The notes under the pieces were generated by a model. It did no database searches and had not been told where the DNA came from. It saw only the letters and a program-made list of their open reading frames with translations. DNA of 64,000 nucleotides, taken from assembly GCF_937616625.2 (NCBI RefSeq), contig NC_065572.1, positions 250,501 to 314,500 of the forward strand, in the 5' to 3' direction. Position numbers and translations under genes: made by a program. This document shows positions 11,865 through 22,472 of this stretch, one piece after another (positions within the stretch are counted from its first letter, which is position 1; each line of letters begins with the position of its first letter). This DNA is from Mercurialis annua (taxonomy: Eukaryota > Streptophyta > Magnoliopsida > Malpighiales > Euphorbiaceae).

Positions 11865-13785
11865 TGATAGGAGTACAATACTCCTATGATACGAGTCACT
11901 TTTACATCGCTTTGTATGCTTTTTATCGCATGTTTTGAATGATTATGTCTCTTATTACGTGTGTTAGTGTTTCAAGATAAGCGGAGTATGTGAAGGGTTT
12001 TGAGTCCGAAAGAGCAAAGTGTCAAAGATATTTGGAAGTCAATAGATGGATTGAAGCTTGAGCAAAGTGGAGATCAATTGAGGCCTCCTTCTGCACTGTC
12101 TCGATCGAGAAGCCAATTCTCAGCTTGCTTCTCGATCGAGTAAACTCAGCTTCTCGATCGAGAAGCCCCCTGTTCTCAGCATTTCAAATCCTCTTGGATT
12201 AGGGATGGCAATGGGGAAGCCATCCCCATCCCCGCGTCTATGGGGAATCCCCATCCCCATTTAATTAATGGGGATAAAATCATCCCCGTCCCCATCTCCA
12301 TGGATTCTCCATCCCCTTGGGGATCCCCGTTCCCCGTACAATTAAATATAATTTATAAATAATTTTATTATTTTCATAAGATATTTGAAAAAAAAAATAT
12401 TATAGAAAATACTATTACCTTTTATAATATTATATATTTATAACTAAATAGAAACTAATAAAAAAACTATGTTAAATTATTTAAAATTATAAATAACATA
12501 CTAAAACTTATAATATAATATAATTATACATAAATATAAATCGGATCCCCATGGGGACGGGGATGGGGATCCCCATGGGGTGGGGACTATACTCCCCGTC
12601 CCCTCCCCATCTCCGTGGTTGGAGAATGATTTTCCTCCATCCCCGTACCCATGGGGGTAATTGGTGGGGATTCCCCGCACTATTAAGGGCGGGTCCCCAC
12701 GGGGAATGGGGAATCTCCTCCCAATTGTCATCCCTATCTTGGATTCTTATGCTATCTTGGCCCACTTTTACTTTTGACCAAACAACTTGTAATATGATGT
12801 TTTTTTTTCCTTTTTGGGCTTGACTATATATAGTACATTATCCTTTTAGGTCATGGGGAGGTAGCCACTTTTTAGACATCAATAAAGTAGTTGTAGTTAT
12901 TCTTCTTGTTCTCTCTACCTTTAGCATTAAATCAACATTATTTTTGTTCTCATCAATTAATTTCCAGATTTTTGGTGTTCTTCATTGTTCATTTAATACA
13001 AGTAGTAATTTCATTATTGAAGCTCCATTTTCTTATTTATGCTCTTAGCCATTAATTATTATCCAAGGGTACTATATCTCTATTCAATGTTCACCTTCTA
13101 TTTTTGCTTACTTAGTTATATGATGTTGATGATGGTTGGCTAAACCTCTTATTTGGGGGTTGTTAATGTAAGTTGCTAGTTGAATAGGATTGAGTTTGTG
13201 CTTGGCTTGTGTTTGTTGTGGTTATGTGCTCTTAATGTTTAAGTTAGTGTGATCTATTAACCTAAAATTTTGGTCTAATTAATTAGGCGAGGGTTATTTT
13301 ATTAGACGAATTTGACTAACCATGAACCTAGAACCTAATCACACGAGGGCGGTTTAGGAATTAGGTGGTTCTTAAAATTTGCATTTATTAATTGTAATGT
13401 GCTAGTTTAATTGATATCTAATTACGCTAAGGCGATTTAGATATCAGTTAGTTAGTTCATTGCAATTTTTTTAGTTTTAGACTCGAGAGAGCGGATTTAG
13501 AGCTTTCTTGACCGCCATTCAACAATCCCGACTCCTAGAATACTTCGGACCTAAGTTAGCAAGCCTTGAACTCTCTTTTATTGTTGTTTAAATCTCTTAG
13601 TTGTTTAGTTGAATGTTTAGTTGATTGTTTTTACTTTAGTTAAGTCCATAATTGTTAACTGAAAACCAATTGCTTTTCTATCACTAGACGAATTAGGAAT
13701 CAAATGAAAATTCATTCTCACTCAACCACTATCTTCTTGAGATTGACTTCTTACGGATTATTACGAGTTGACATTTTTGCTAACA
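11865..13785 (+). mobile_element. Athila-like solo LTR with nested insertion
   Basis: The LTR starts TGATAGGAGTA and ends TTGCTAACA, matching in form the Athila LTR at 43234-44734 (starts TGATAGGAGTA, ends TTAACCAACA). A perfect 5-base duplication CATAC flanks it (11860-11864 and 13786-13790). Neither primer-binding site nor internal domain follows, so it is a solo LTR left by LTR-LTR recombination. Without the nested element and its duplication it is about 1.38 kb. A TATATATAG box lies near 12823-12832. Three CTCGATCGAG palindromes stand at 12099-12166 in the U3-like part. Confidence 0.85.
12200..12736. mobile_element. Non-autonomous TIR element rich in GGGGATCCCC
   Basis: The ends are TAGGGATGGCAA and TTGTCATCCCTA. 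The 8-base target duplication TCTTGGAT is at 12192-12199 and 12737-12744; the size of the duplication suggests a hAT-type transposase. Both halves are dense in GGGGATGGGGAT and its complement, around an AT-rich centre. The element is 537 bp and non-coding. Confidence 0.8.
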
Positions 13786-13854
13786 CATACCAATCCGGTC
13801 ACAAACCGGTCACGACAATTGGTGACAAAAATTCAAAAATCGGTATCAAAGTTT

Positions 13855-13980
<126 letters not shown>

Positions 13981-14214
13981 TATATATTATGTCTACATGA
14001 ATTTGCATATTCAGCTTAATGCAAAATCAATCATCAAACATAAAATAATCTTTATTGATCGCAGTCGTATAATTACAGACATAATTAATCAATGAATAGA
14101 TAATAAAACAAGGGATTAGTATTTACAAATTGACATGACATATTAGTAAGCATATAGAAGAGTTAATGAAAGATATTTAGCATGAAAAGATTGTTGAAAA
14201 AGATGATGTGAAGA

Positions 14215-14727
14215 TCAGGTGGAAGAGGAGGAAATGTGTTGATGATGATCCTTCTGGATGCGACCAACCTTCCTGAGGAATGATTTGTTGATGAATTTGT
14301 CACCATCGGATGTGACGACGTCAGGAATATCCAGCTCCGGCAGAGATTCTCTCCTTTTCTTGCTTATGCTAACGCCCGGGGCATGCACCAGCTGCTGCTT
14401 CGCTGTGTGCAGCCCTATGGCAACTGCCACGCTCACAAATCCCATCACCACATACACTGGCGCAAACTCTCCTGTCATTGCGTACTTGTTGTGAATCGGA
14501 CGGCCCGACACCACTCCTTCGCCCTTTGTAGCCGTCACAGTTCCAAATGATGAGTTTCGCTGCTGGTTCGCCATGAATGCTCTCCTTAAATATTGCCTCT
14601 GCAATTTATTTTCCTTTTTCTATTACTCTTTCATCGATGCATCGTGCATTTCAAATACTAATTTAATTTCTATTGTCAAAAATTTAAAACAAAGAAAATT
14701 AAGCGAAAAGTTACTTACGGTTGCCAT
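14215..14727 (-). CDS. Small single-pass membrane protein, family not recognised
   Basis: Two coding exons: 14719-14727 (ATG GCA ACC, then GTAAGT) and 14215-14598 (after TTGCAG), giving 130 residues. The very short first coding exon is supported by a clean donor and acceptor and a TATA box about 70 bases upstream. The protein has a polar N-terminus with GEGVVSGRPIHNKYAMTG, one hydrophobic segment (FAPVYVVMGFVSVAVAIGL, about residues 50-68) and a basic tail with HAPGVSISKKRR and FINKSFLRKVG. It resembles small plant-specific stress- or organelle-associated membrane proteins, but I cannot name the family. The layout would fit an inner-membrane or ER protein with one helix. No lesion is visible. 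Confidence 0.75.
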
Positions 14728-14797
14728 TGTTGATGGATCGAGGAGGCTGCAAATGATGAGGAAATTAAAATATAGATAGTAGTGGAAGGGAAAAGCA

Positions 14798-14805
14798 TTT
14801 ATATA
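14798..14805 (-). promoter_or_regulatory. TATA box of the small membrane protein gene
   Basis: TATATAAA on the minus strand, 71 bases upstream of the ATG; transcription would start near 14770. Confidence 0.6.
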
Positions 14806-14937
14806 ATGTATACATTTGACTTTTCCAACCGGAAAAGAAGCATGCCAAACGCCTAACCGTTCAAATGAAATTGCAGCAGCAGATTGACACTTGGCGCGCA
14901 TGCAGCAGTATTTTTTTTTAACAGCTTTCTGAACGAG

Positions 14938-15164
14938 AAATACTTGTGTGAACCTAGTTCGGCACATAAGATTATGAACTATCCATTAAATAAATGATAT
15001 GTGGCGTTATTAAATGTTGTATCCAATATACATTAATTAATAATATTTTAATTACAATTAAATGCACTTTATTGATTGGATACAATATTTAATAACGCCA
15101 TGTGTCATGTATTTAATGGATAGTTTATAATCCTACGTGACGAAATAGGTTCACACAAGTATTT
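14938..15164. mobile_element. Foldback MITE, 227 bp
   Basis: Two arms of about 90 bases are near-perfect inverted copies: AAATACTTGTGTGAACCTA on the left and TAGGTTCACACAAGTATTT on the right, continuing through AACTATCCATTAAATA and GGCGTTATTAAAT. It lies about 130 bases upstream of the TATA box at 14798. No clear target duplication. Confidence 0.8.
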
Positions 15165-18150
15165 TTCCTTTTGAACACCTCCTTCACTTGAGAAAAAAAT
15201 AATTAATGGACCAAAGCCCATAATATATCCTATTCAATCAATGAGAAAAATTAAAAGAAAATGACATCTTATATCCCTTTTTTTGTAACTTTTGCAAACT
15301 TACTCTCATTAAAATTCGGTTAGCAAGCGTGCTTGTTTGTTTTGTTATTTTTATTTTCATATTTAGGCCTTTTAATGTTTTCTCCCTTTTTTTTAGTGGC
15401 CATGCGATCATCACTATAAACTTATCCTTTTAATGGACCAAATTTTTTTTGGATGTTCAGATCAAATGTATTCTGCAAAATTAACAAATAATTTTAATTC
15501 TATAAATATTAAGAAATCATGTCACCTAAAATAAATTATAAATTTTATAATTAATGCTCATTAAAAAAATCATATGTAACTTCCTTTTTACTTTATTTTA
15601 ATATTATATTATAACTATGATAATTAAAAAAATTAGCATAATTCATATTATTTGTAAAAACTTTATAATGCTAAAATAATCTAGATGTTTGTCTTTTTTC
15701 TATAGACACTTGTTTTTATTTATAGATATTAATTCTCCATTATTTAAGCATTTTTCTATCTTTAGACACTTATATATTATAATGAAACACTTGTTATTTT
15801 ACATTTTTAATTTATTCTTGGATAAAATTTTAGTACTCGCTCCGTCCCGTAAAAATAGAAAAAATAACTATTTTTTGGTCCTATAAAAATAAAAAAAATA
15901 GTATAAAATTATCAAAATACCTTTAGAATTTATCTATATCGATATTAATTGATTTACAGTTTTAATGTATGATTTTAAATATATGAAATTTCCATTAGAC
16001 AATATTTATGTAGTGGTTTTGATTTAAATCGTCTTTCGTTTAATAAAATGGATCACTTTAATTTTATTTGTTCTTTTACTTAAAAATATTGGGTCGTTGA
16101 GTTTTTGTTGATGAATATATTTTTTCTCTCTTGTAATTAAGGTTTGTAGTACACTAAACAATTTGAGACTTGATATAATGGTTCATGATATGATGTTGTC
16201 TATAGATTTTGACATGGATAAGTTCTCATGAGTAAAGAATATGACATTGTATCGAAGTTTTACAATTTAAAAAAGAAAATTATAAATGAGAAATTCGAGC
16301 AACTAAAAAGCAACTAATGAGCAACCGCAAAACAACCAATGGGCAACCATAAAGCAACGAATAAACAACAACAAAAAAAGCAGTTATAAAGCAACAAAAA
16401 AACTATTCCGTAACTAAAATACAACTAAAACTAGTATAGGCATCAAAATATTTTACGTAAAGATATTAACACTTGTGAAATTAAGATGTTGATAAGAAAT
16501 TTGGACAATTAAATCATAACATTTCGTCATTTTTAAAGAATTTTATTAGTTGAAAAAAATATATAATATAAACGTGAAGGAAAAAATAAAAGATAACTAT
16601 TGAATCATCATTTGTGTTGTGTCATTTTAGTTATTTCTTAAACTTCATTTTTAACTAAAAACTAATAAGAATATAACATTGGATGTTTAATCTAACAACG
16701 GAATATATTAGTAAAATGTATAAATTCAATTTATATAATAATTAAAGTTGTCTGCAGCTTATAAATGCAATAAATTAAATACTATACAACTTATGTGATT
16801 GGCTATTAAAGTCAAATGAAAATAAAAAAATATTAAATAATTTTATTTAACAATATTTATAATAATGAAATTATGCAAAAAATATAAAATATATATTTTA
16901 TTAAGAATAAATTTAAGAAAATATTTTCTTACTTTAATATTATATAGATTATATGTTATATATTTTATATTTTTTTATTAGATACATAAATTTTAATATT
17001 TATATTTAACTTGATGCAAATAATCTTGATTGGCTAATAATAATAATTTGTATATAATAAATAATAGTTAAAAAAACAATATTACTTGGGATGTTACAAA
17101 TGGACAAGAGTTAAATCTTTAAAATGTAAAATATAATCAAAGTCAGTGCCTTCTGACTTCGTGCTCTTGACCTACTTGTTCTATTAGTCTTGGCGGGAAA
17201 ACTCCAATCAGTGGGACTGTCATATTCCTTATTGGAGTTTTTATGCAAAAGTTTCTTACATAAAAGCGTAAAAAATGCATAAACATTCTTTTCGGCGTAT
17301 GAAAGTTATATAGACCACTTATTCAAGTGTTTATGTAGAAAGCCCAAAAATTAATAACTACCCAACATAGGCAAACTTATTAAAAAATATACCGTGGTAA
17401 AAAAAAATTGACAATATTAACTAATATATTATAAATTGCACAAATAGCTTTAGTTAATATAAGATATACGGTGATGATATGGAAAAGAAATATGCTAAAT
17501 CTTTTAAAATGCTTAATTATAGCAACCATTATGGAAGGATTCTGTTATGAAGAGATGATAAAAATCTTTTACAATCCTTAAATGCTAATAAAAAACCATA
17601 AAAAACGGAGATTAAAGGATTCTTCAAATATATAAACTGATTTGAAAATAGAAAATCATCAAACAATTGATAATATATCAAATTTTCAGCAAAAATAGAC
17701 ATTAAAAAATTCAACCGCTTGACAGAAAAAAATTTGCAGCAATAGAAGACATTCATAAACTCAGCATTTCAATCGGGTAAGTGGTTTCTGGAATTAAAAT
17801 AAAAATTTTCATGTACCAAAAGGATGAATTATGTATTATAATTGGTTAATTATGTGTTTACTAATGATTCGAATCAGCGATAATTCGAAAACATTAGTGA
17901 TTCAAACAAACCAAAATTACTAAAACAGCAGCTTAGAAATTGTGTTATAAATAGTGAATTACAGGCGTATTTCATAGTAATTGAAGAGTTAATTGTTCAT
18001 GCAATTGCATGCATATTTTTTTCTGAATGTTGCCATATTAAAGAGGATATTAACTGACATTTTTAGTTCTGTAAGCTAACTATTAGTGTACTAATGGTTA
18101 ACTAAAGGTTAACTTAAATAATTAATAATATTATTTATTTTTTAAATAAC
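15165..18150. other. AT-rich intergenic DNA with fragments of MITEs
   Basis: No gene is supported. A single Stowaway-like end (TACTCGCTCCGTCCCGT) is at about 15833. At about 16297-16395 a short motif GCAACTAAAAA / GCAACCATAAA repeats about nine times. The rest is AT-rich. Confidence 0.5.
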
Positions 18151-18157
18151 TGCAGGA

Positions 18158-18728
18158 ATGACAATATTCAAGGTTCTTATTTACTATGACAGATTATGGG
18201 ATGAAAATCTAAACTACTCAAAATCAAAAGACGATGTGGAATTTGAAACTCTAAAATCTTTGATTTTCGGTATATTAAAGGTTAAATTTGGAAAAACTGA
18301 AATAAACATCAAATTTCAGTTTGAAAACTGAGCAAGATCACATTCAACTGAGAACATGTAATTATATTGATTTCAATCTTATTTTTGTCCTAGTTACTTC
18401 TATTGTCGTTTATAGTTAACCTATAGCTAACTATAAGATTACTAATAGTTAAGAGGTATTTTGTTTCATTAATACTAATCATCGGAGTTATATCAGGTGC
18501 TGGACAATGACATCAAATATTGCTGAGTTTTTTAATGCAGCAATCATATCAGCAAGGGAATTACCGATTGCAACACTTCTAGAGTATTTAAGGGTATTAG
18601 TTCAAGAATGGAGCTACAAAAATAAAAATATGGCTTCTTATACTATTACAAAACTGACAAGTAAAGCAGAAGAAGCACTTAGGGAAAATTATTCGATAGC
18701 TAGAAGAATGATAGTAACATCAACTTAA
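18158..18728 (+). pseudogene. MULE transposase, deletion derivative
   Basis: The first piece (ATG 18158) reads MTIFKVLIYYDRLWDENL and continues as a MuDR-type N-terminal domain until a stop at about 18330. After an intron-like stretch, 18507-18728 reads MTSNIAEFFNAAIISARELP and ...IARRMIVTST, the motif that follows the catalytic core in MULE transposases. The DNA-binding region, the DDE core and the SWIM finger are absent, so it cannot be active. It lies with the C48 peptidase pieces at 20664-21896, pointing towards them, as expected for a Kaonashi/CUMULE-like MULE. Confidence 0.7.
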
Positions 18729-18733
18729 TATTT

Positions 18734-18738
<5 letters not shown>

Positions 18739-18797
<59 letters not shown>
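18739..18797. repeat. (AT)n microsatellite
   Basis: About 58 bases of AT repeats, directly after the transposase stop codon. Confidence 0.95.
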
Positions 18798-18803
<6 letters not shown>

Positions 18804-19068
18804 CAGTTAACTTGCAGACTAATTTTACTTAATTATTATTTTTAAAAAGTACAAACTGCCTATCTAGATCAATTTTTGTTAATTAATAGTAAATTTGTAG
18901 ATAACTAAATATCTGATTGAATTGATACATGTTATTCCTTCAATAACATATATATACAGTGTGAAAGACGGCATAAAAATTTTAATAGTAAATCTCATTG
19001 AAAGGACATACAGTTGTTGTAGATTCTAAAAAGATGAGCTAATATATGCACATGCAGTGATTTATTTA

Positions 19069-19408
19069 TGGCTTAATACATAGTTTGACCCTTGAATTTG
19101 TACCCTTTTACCCATCTAACCTCTAAACTTAACGTCTCACCTATCGAACCTCTGAACTTGTTAAATAATCCGATTTGACCCCTGAACTTGATAAATTTGT
19201 AAATATTGAACCCTTCGTGTCCACCTGTCACTTGAAACATTTTTGAAGAAATTGTGTACGGAGGGGTTCAATGTTTACGTATTTATCAAGTTCGGGGGTC
19301 AAATCGGGTTATTTAACAAGTTCAGGGGTTCGATAGGTGAGACGTTAAGTTTAGGGGTTAGATGGGTAAAAGGGTACAAGTTCAGGGGTCAAACTATGTA
19401 TTCAGCCA
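19069..19408. mobile_element. Foldback TIR element, 340 bp, 8-bp duplication
   Basis: Ends TGGCTTAATACATAG and CTATGTATTCAGCCA are inverted copies, and most of the 340 bases pair as two long arms (TTTGACCC, ACCCATCTAACC, ACTTGTTAAATAA and their complements). TTTATTTA flanks both sides (19061-19068 and 19409-19416). Non-coding. Confidence 0.8.
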
Positions 19409-19642
19409 TTTATTTATTTTAAGAAGAATAATGTTATTTTAGAATAATATTATTGTAGTTAATGTTGAAAACTTTCTAATTTAAGAAGAATAATGTTATT
19501 GTAGATGGTTTTAAGTGATTTATTTATATTTAAAAATTGTTATTATTTTAAATAAAAATATTTATGCCCTTAACATGTTATTTTTATGTTTATTTTATTA
19601 ATTGTATTATTAATCCTTTAACTGTACGTGCATAGTTAACTA

Positions 19643-19997
19643 CTCCCTTCGTCCCACAAAAATAGGCCGTTTGGACAAATACGAGAATTAAAAAAAAAGT
19701 AGTTAGATTAGTTAAAATTAGTTTATTTGTGTACTTTTCCATTTTTAGCCTTTAATATTTTTTTTAAATAAATAAATAATGTATTGATGACTAATTTTTG
19801 TATTGGTGTAATTTGCATTGGTGCATTTATTCCATATTGGAATATGGAGCAATTAATTACGTTAAAGATAACAATGTACATTTAATAGGCGTAAATAATA
19901 TTTTTAGGTTCAAAATTATTAACCAAAAATAGAAGGTGGCCTATAATTTGAGACGCTCAAAATAGAAAGGTGACCTATCTTTGTGGGACAGAGGGAG
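19643..19997. mobile_element. Stowaway-like MITE, 355 bp
   Basis: Ends CTCCCTTCGTCCCACAAA and TTTGTGGGACAGAGGGAG with TA on both sides (19641-19642, 19998-19999), as for Tc1/mariner-type MITEs. Confidence 0.85.
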
Positions 19998-20663
19998 TAT
20001 TAGTTAACTAGTAGGGTTTTAATAGTTACGTAATAGTTTTTGTATAAATATTCTATATACATGAAAGTTTTAGTTAACTAACAGTGACATATTAGAAAAC
20101 TTATAGTAAAGAACAATTTATAAAAACATATCACGTAATTTTTAAAAAAAGGGATAATATCACATTAAAAAGTTGACTAAACTATTAATCAAAAAGCAAT
20201 ATAGGAGTGATTACAAAAGTTAACTAATTATTAATCAAAATGCGATATATTATTTGCATTTAAATTCGCAATCCCTTGTTTATGTTATATATTTACTTTT
20301 TTATTTGAAAGAATTGCTATTTTTTAAATAACAGTACACTATCAGTTAACCATTAGTGTACAGATAGTTCAGTGTTTAAATTTGAAATGTAGTTTACGTG
20401 AATTAACTAATGGAACATTATTAGTTAACTAATATTACAGTGTTTAAGTAGTTATAGTCATATATTTATTTTAACTAACCTGAAAATTTAACATTAATAA
20501 TAGATCAATTGTTAACCAAAATAAATTGTATATTTGACATAAACATGTGTTTTCAATTAAAAAAAGATATATAAAAGAATTCTAAAATTGGTCACACACT
20601 TACAAATATTTTAATTTAAAAAAAAAAAGCAAAAACCTAAAGATCACAATCTGTCAAACCTAT

Positions 20664-21219
20664 CTAATTCTTATATATTGCCTTCTTCTTTGTTCTTCCC
20701 TTCAAGTTTGGTTTCTTACTGACCTTCTCCTTACTGACAATGTTATGAGCATACTTGTTTTTTCCATATTGAAACGGCAAAAATGAAAGCCGCTCAAGAT
20801 GGCTCTCAATTGGGAATGCTGCTAGAATTGGAAGATTCTGGATTAAATGCTCAGCGAACGCCAAAACAAACGCTCCGCAATCACTAAAAATAAACAAATC
20901 ATGGTTAATAATTATACACAAAACACTGAATAATAATTCTGCATAGTAAAAAGCGCCTATTTTGCTGGGTTGGTAGACCGGGAACATGGACAACGGAAAA
21001 TGGAGCATGCATCGCTTTATGACGATATGCAGGTGATGAAAAATCAGTGTCCGTCCGAGCATCGTACAAATTTAAAATAGCAAAAATCTTGGGAAGCACC
21101 AGGGCATATTTTGATCCAGCTTTCTCTGATTCAGCCTTTGAAGTAGGAGTGTTCATCGAATTGCATATGTAAATGCATCTGTCTTTAAACACCAAACGCC
21201 CTAACACCCAATGTTTCAC
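20664..21219 (-). pseudogene. ULP1-like C48 cysteine peptidase of a MULE
   Basis: Part 1 (to about 20954) reads HWVLGRLVFKDRCIYICNSM and ends at VPGLPTQQN. Part 2 (from 20888) reads SDCGAFVLAFAEHLIQNL. Together they give the order of a C48 SUMO-peptidase domain: His, then the acid, Gln, then Cys in SDCG. Joining them needs a GC-AG intron (donor AG/GCGCTT, acceptor TTTTTAG/TGAT). The expected catalytic Asp (usually YDS) is Asn here (CNS), so the enzyme is probably dead. Such ULP1 domains are known passengers of Kaonashi/CUMULE-type MULEs. The fragment next upstream (21681-21896) is probably its basic N-terminal part. Confidence 0.65.
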
Positions 21220-21680
21220 ATATATTAATCCTTACACATGTACCAAAACAATAAAACACATAAATAAAAATATGGTTAACATAACAAACACATAACCAAT
21301 CTTACTTATCATAAAATTAGCAACATAAAAACACAATACACATTTCATAGAAAAGATCTAACACATTAATACATTTTACACTCAGTTCACATATAGTTAA
21401 CCATCAGGCAACTGCATAGATTTTCATAAAACGGATTACAAACATCAAACATGTATTAAAAAAAATTGAAAACAAACATAACAAATACATAATTTAAACA
21501 CAGCCAAATAAAATAACAAAATAGACAATATTTAGTTATACAACTGTATATACATTATTGAATCACATGAAACAATTAACAAAAATCTATTAAAGGTAAG
21601 AAAATAAAGAATTTAAAAATATTATACCTTAACAACAATATGAGGAAGAGGAGCAAGAATTGAATGTCTCGAAATCACTA

Positions 21681-21896
21681 TTACTTTCTTCTTGATTTTC
21701 TTCTTGATATTCTTTGATTACTAAAAACTCTACGATTCTTACTCGAAGTTGGAGCATCAATAAAATCAACCTTTCCTTTTGTAGATACCCTCTTCGATTT
21801 TGCAATTACGGGTGTCTTTTTTGGGGATGATTTCATATCAGATATCTTTGTTGAAGAAGACGTAATTTTCGATATTGCAGATTTTATGTCAACCAA
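21681..21896 (-). pseudogene. Lys/Ser-rich N-terminal segment linked to the C48 peptidase
   Basis: A 71-codon open frame rich in Lys and Ser (KSSPKKTPVIAKSKRVSTKGK...RRKSRRK) on the same strand, 0.46 kb upstream of the peptidase. Composition suits the disordered basic region in front of ULP1-like domains. The link is by position only. Confidence 0.35.
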
Positions 21897-21949
21897 AAAT
21901 CGAACAAATGGGAAAGATTTGGAAAGTCGGAATGTGGAGTTATTTCCGG

Positions 21950-22472
21950 CTGAATTTTAGAAGAATCTTTTTCAAATTAAAACATGCCATCTGACTTTGA
22001 AGAGGGAGGTTATCATTTCAGTTAAGGAGATTTTTCTAATTTGAAAAGTCTATAGTTGCTAAACAATTTGATTAAAATCAAAAAAAAAAAAGCTAACCGT
22101 AAAACACAAAATTGACTTTTGGGGCCGTACTTTTCTAATTAAAAAGCCCTAAGCCCGTATCTGGACTAATTTTCTCTCAATCAAATCATACATGAGGTTA
22201 TGAATAACGGCCCAGAATAAATTTGTTCAAACCAATACAGTTCTTCTGCTTCATCTTCATCCATGGACCATGGTACGTTCTTCCTTGTTTTGTTTCACAT
22301 TTTAATTTAATTTTAATTTTATATGATTAGCTGAGTTGAGTAGCAACAAATTAATTTGATCTTAATGAATGAATTAGTGTTTGTATATACCTAATTGTGT
22401 ATTTGACAACTAAGAAACTTCTATATTACATCAAAGCTTCCGTTTTATCAGTGTGGTAGCCACCATAGTAAT
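21950..22472. other. Probable right end of the C48-bearing MULE and spacer
   Basis: Near 22110-22180 the minus strand reads GAAAATTAGTCCAGATACGG, then GGCTTAGGGCTTTTTAATTAG and a GTACGGCCCC stretch, the style of MULE termini. A matching left end was not found. At 22263 on the plus strand ATGGACCATG is followed by GTACG; it could be a lone first exon but nothing follows it. Confidence 0.35.

Noticed and set aside
12501..12823. Pro/Gly-rich open frames on both strands
   Set aside because: They follow the GGGGATCCCC repeats of the TIR element 12200-12736.
22263..22275. Possible plus-strand first exon ATGGACCATG/GTACG
   Set aside because: No second exon before the 3' end of the converging U-box gene; too little to call.
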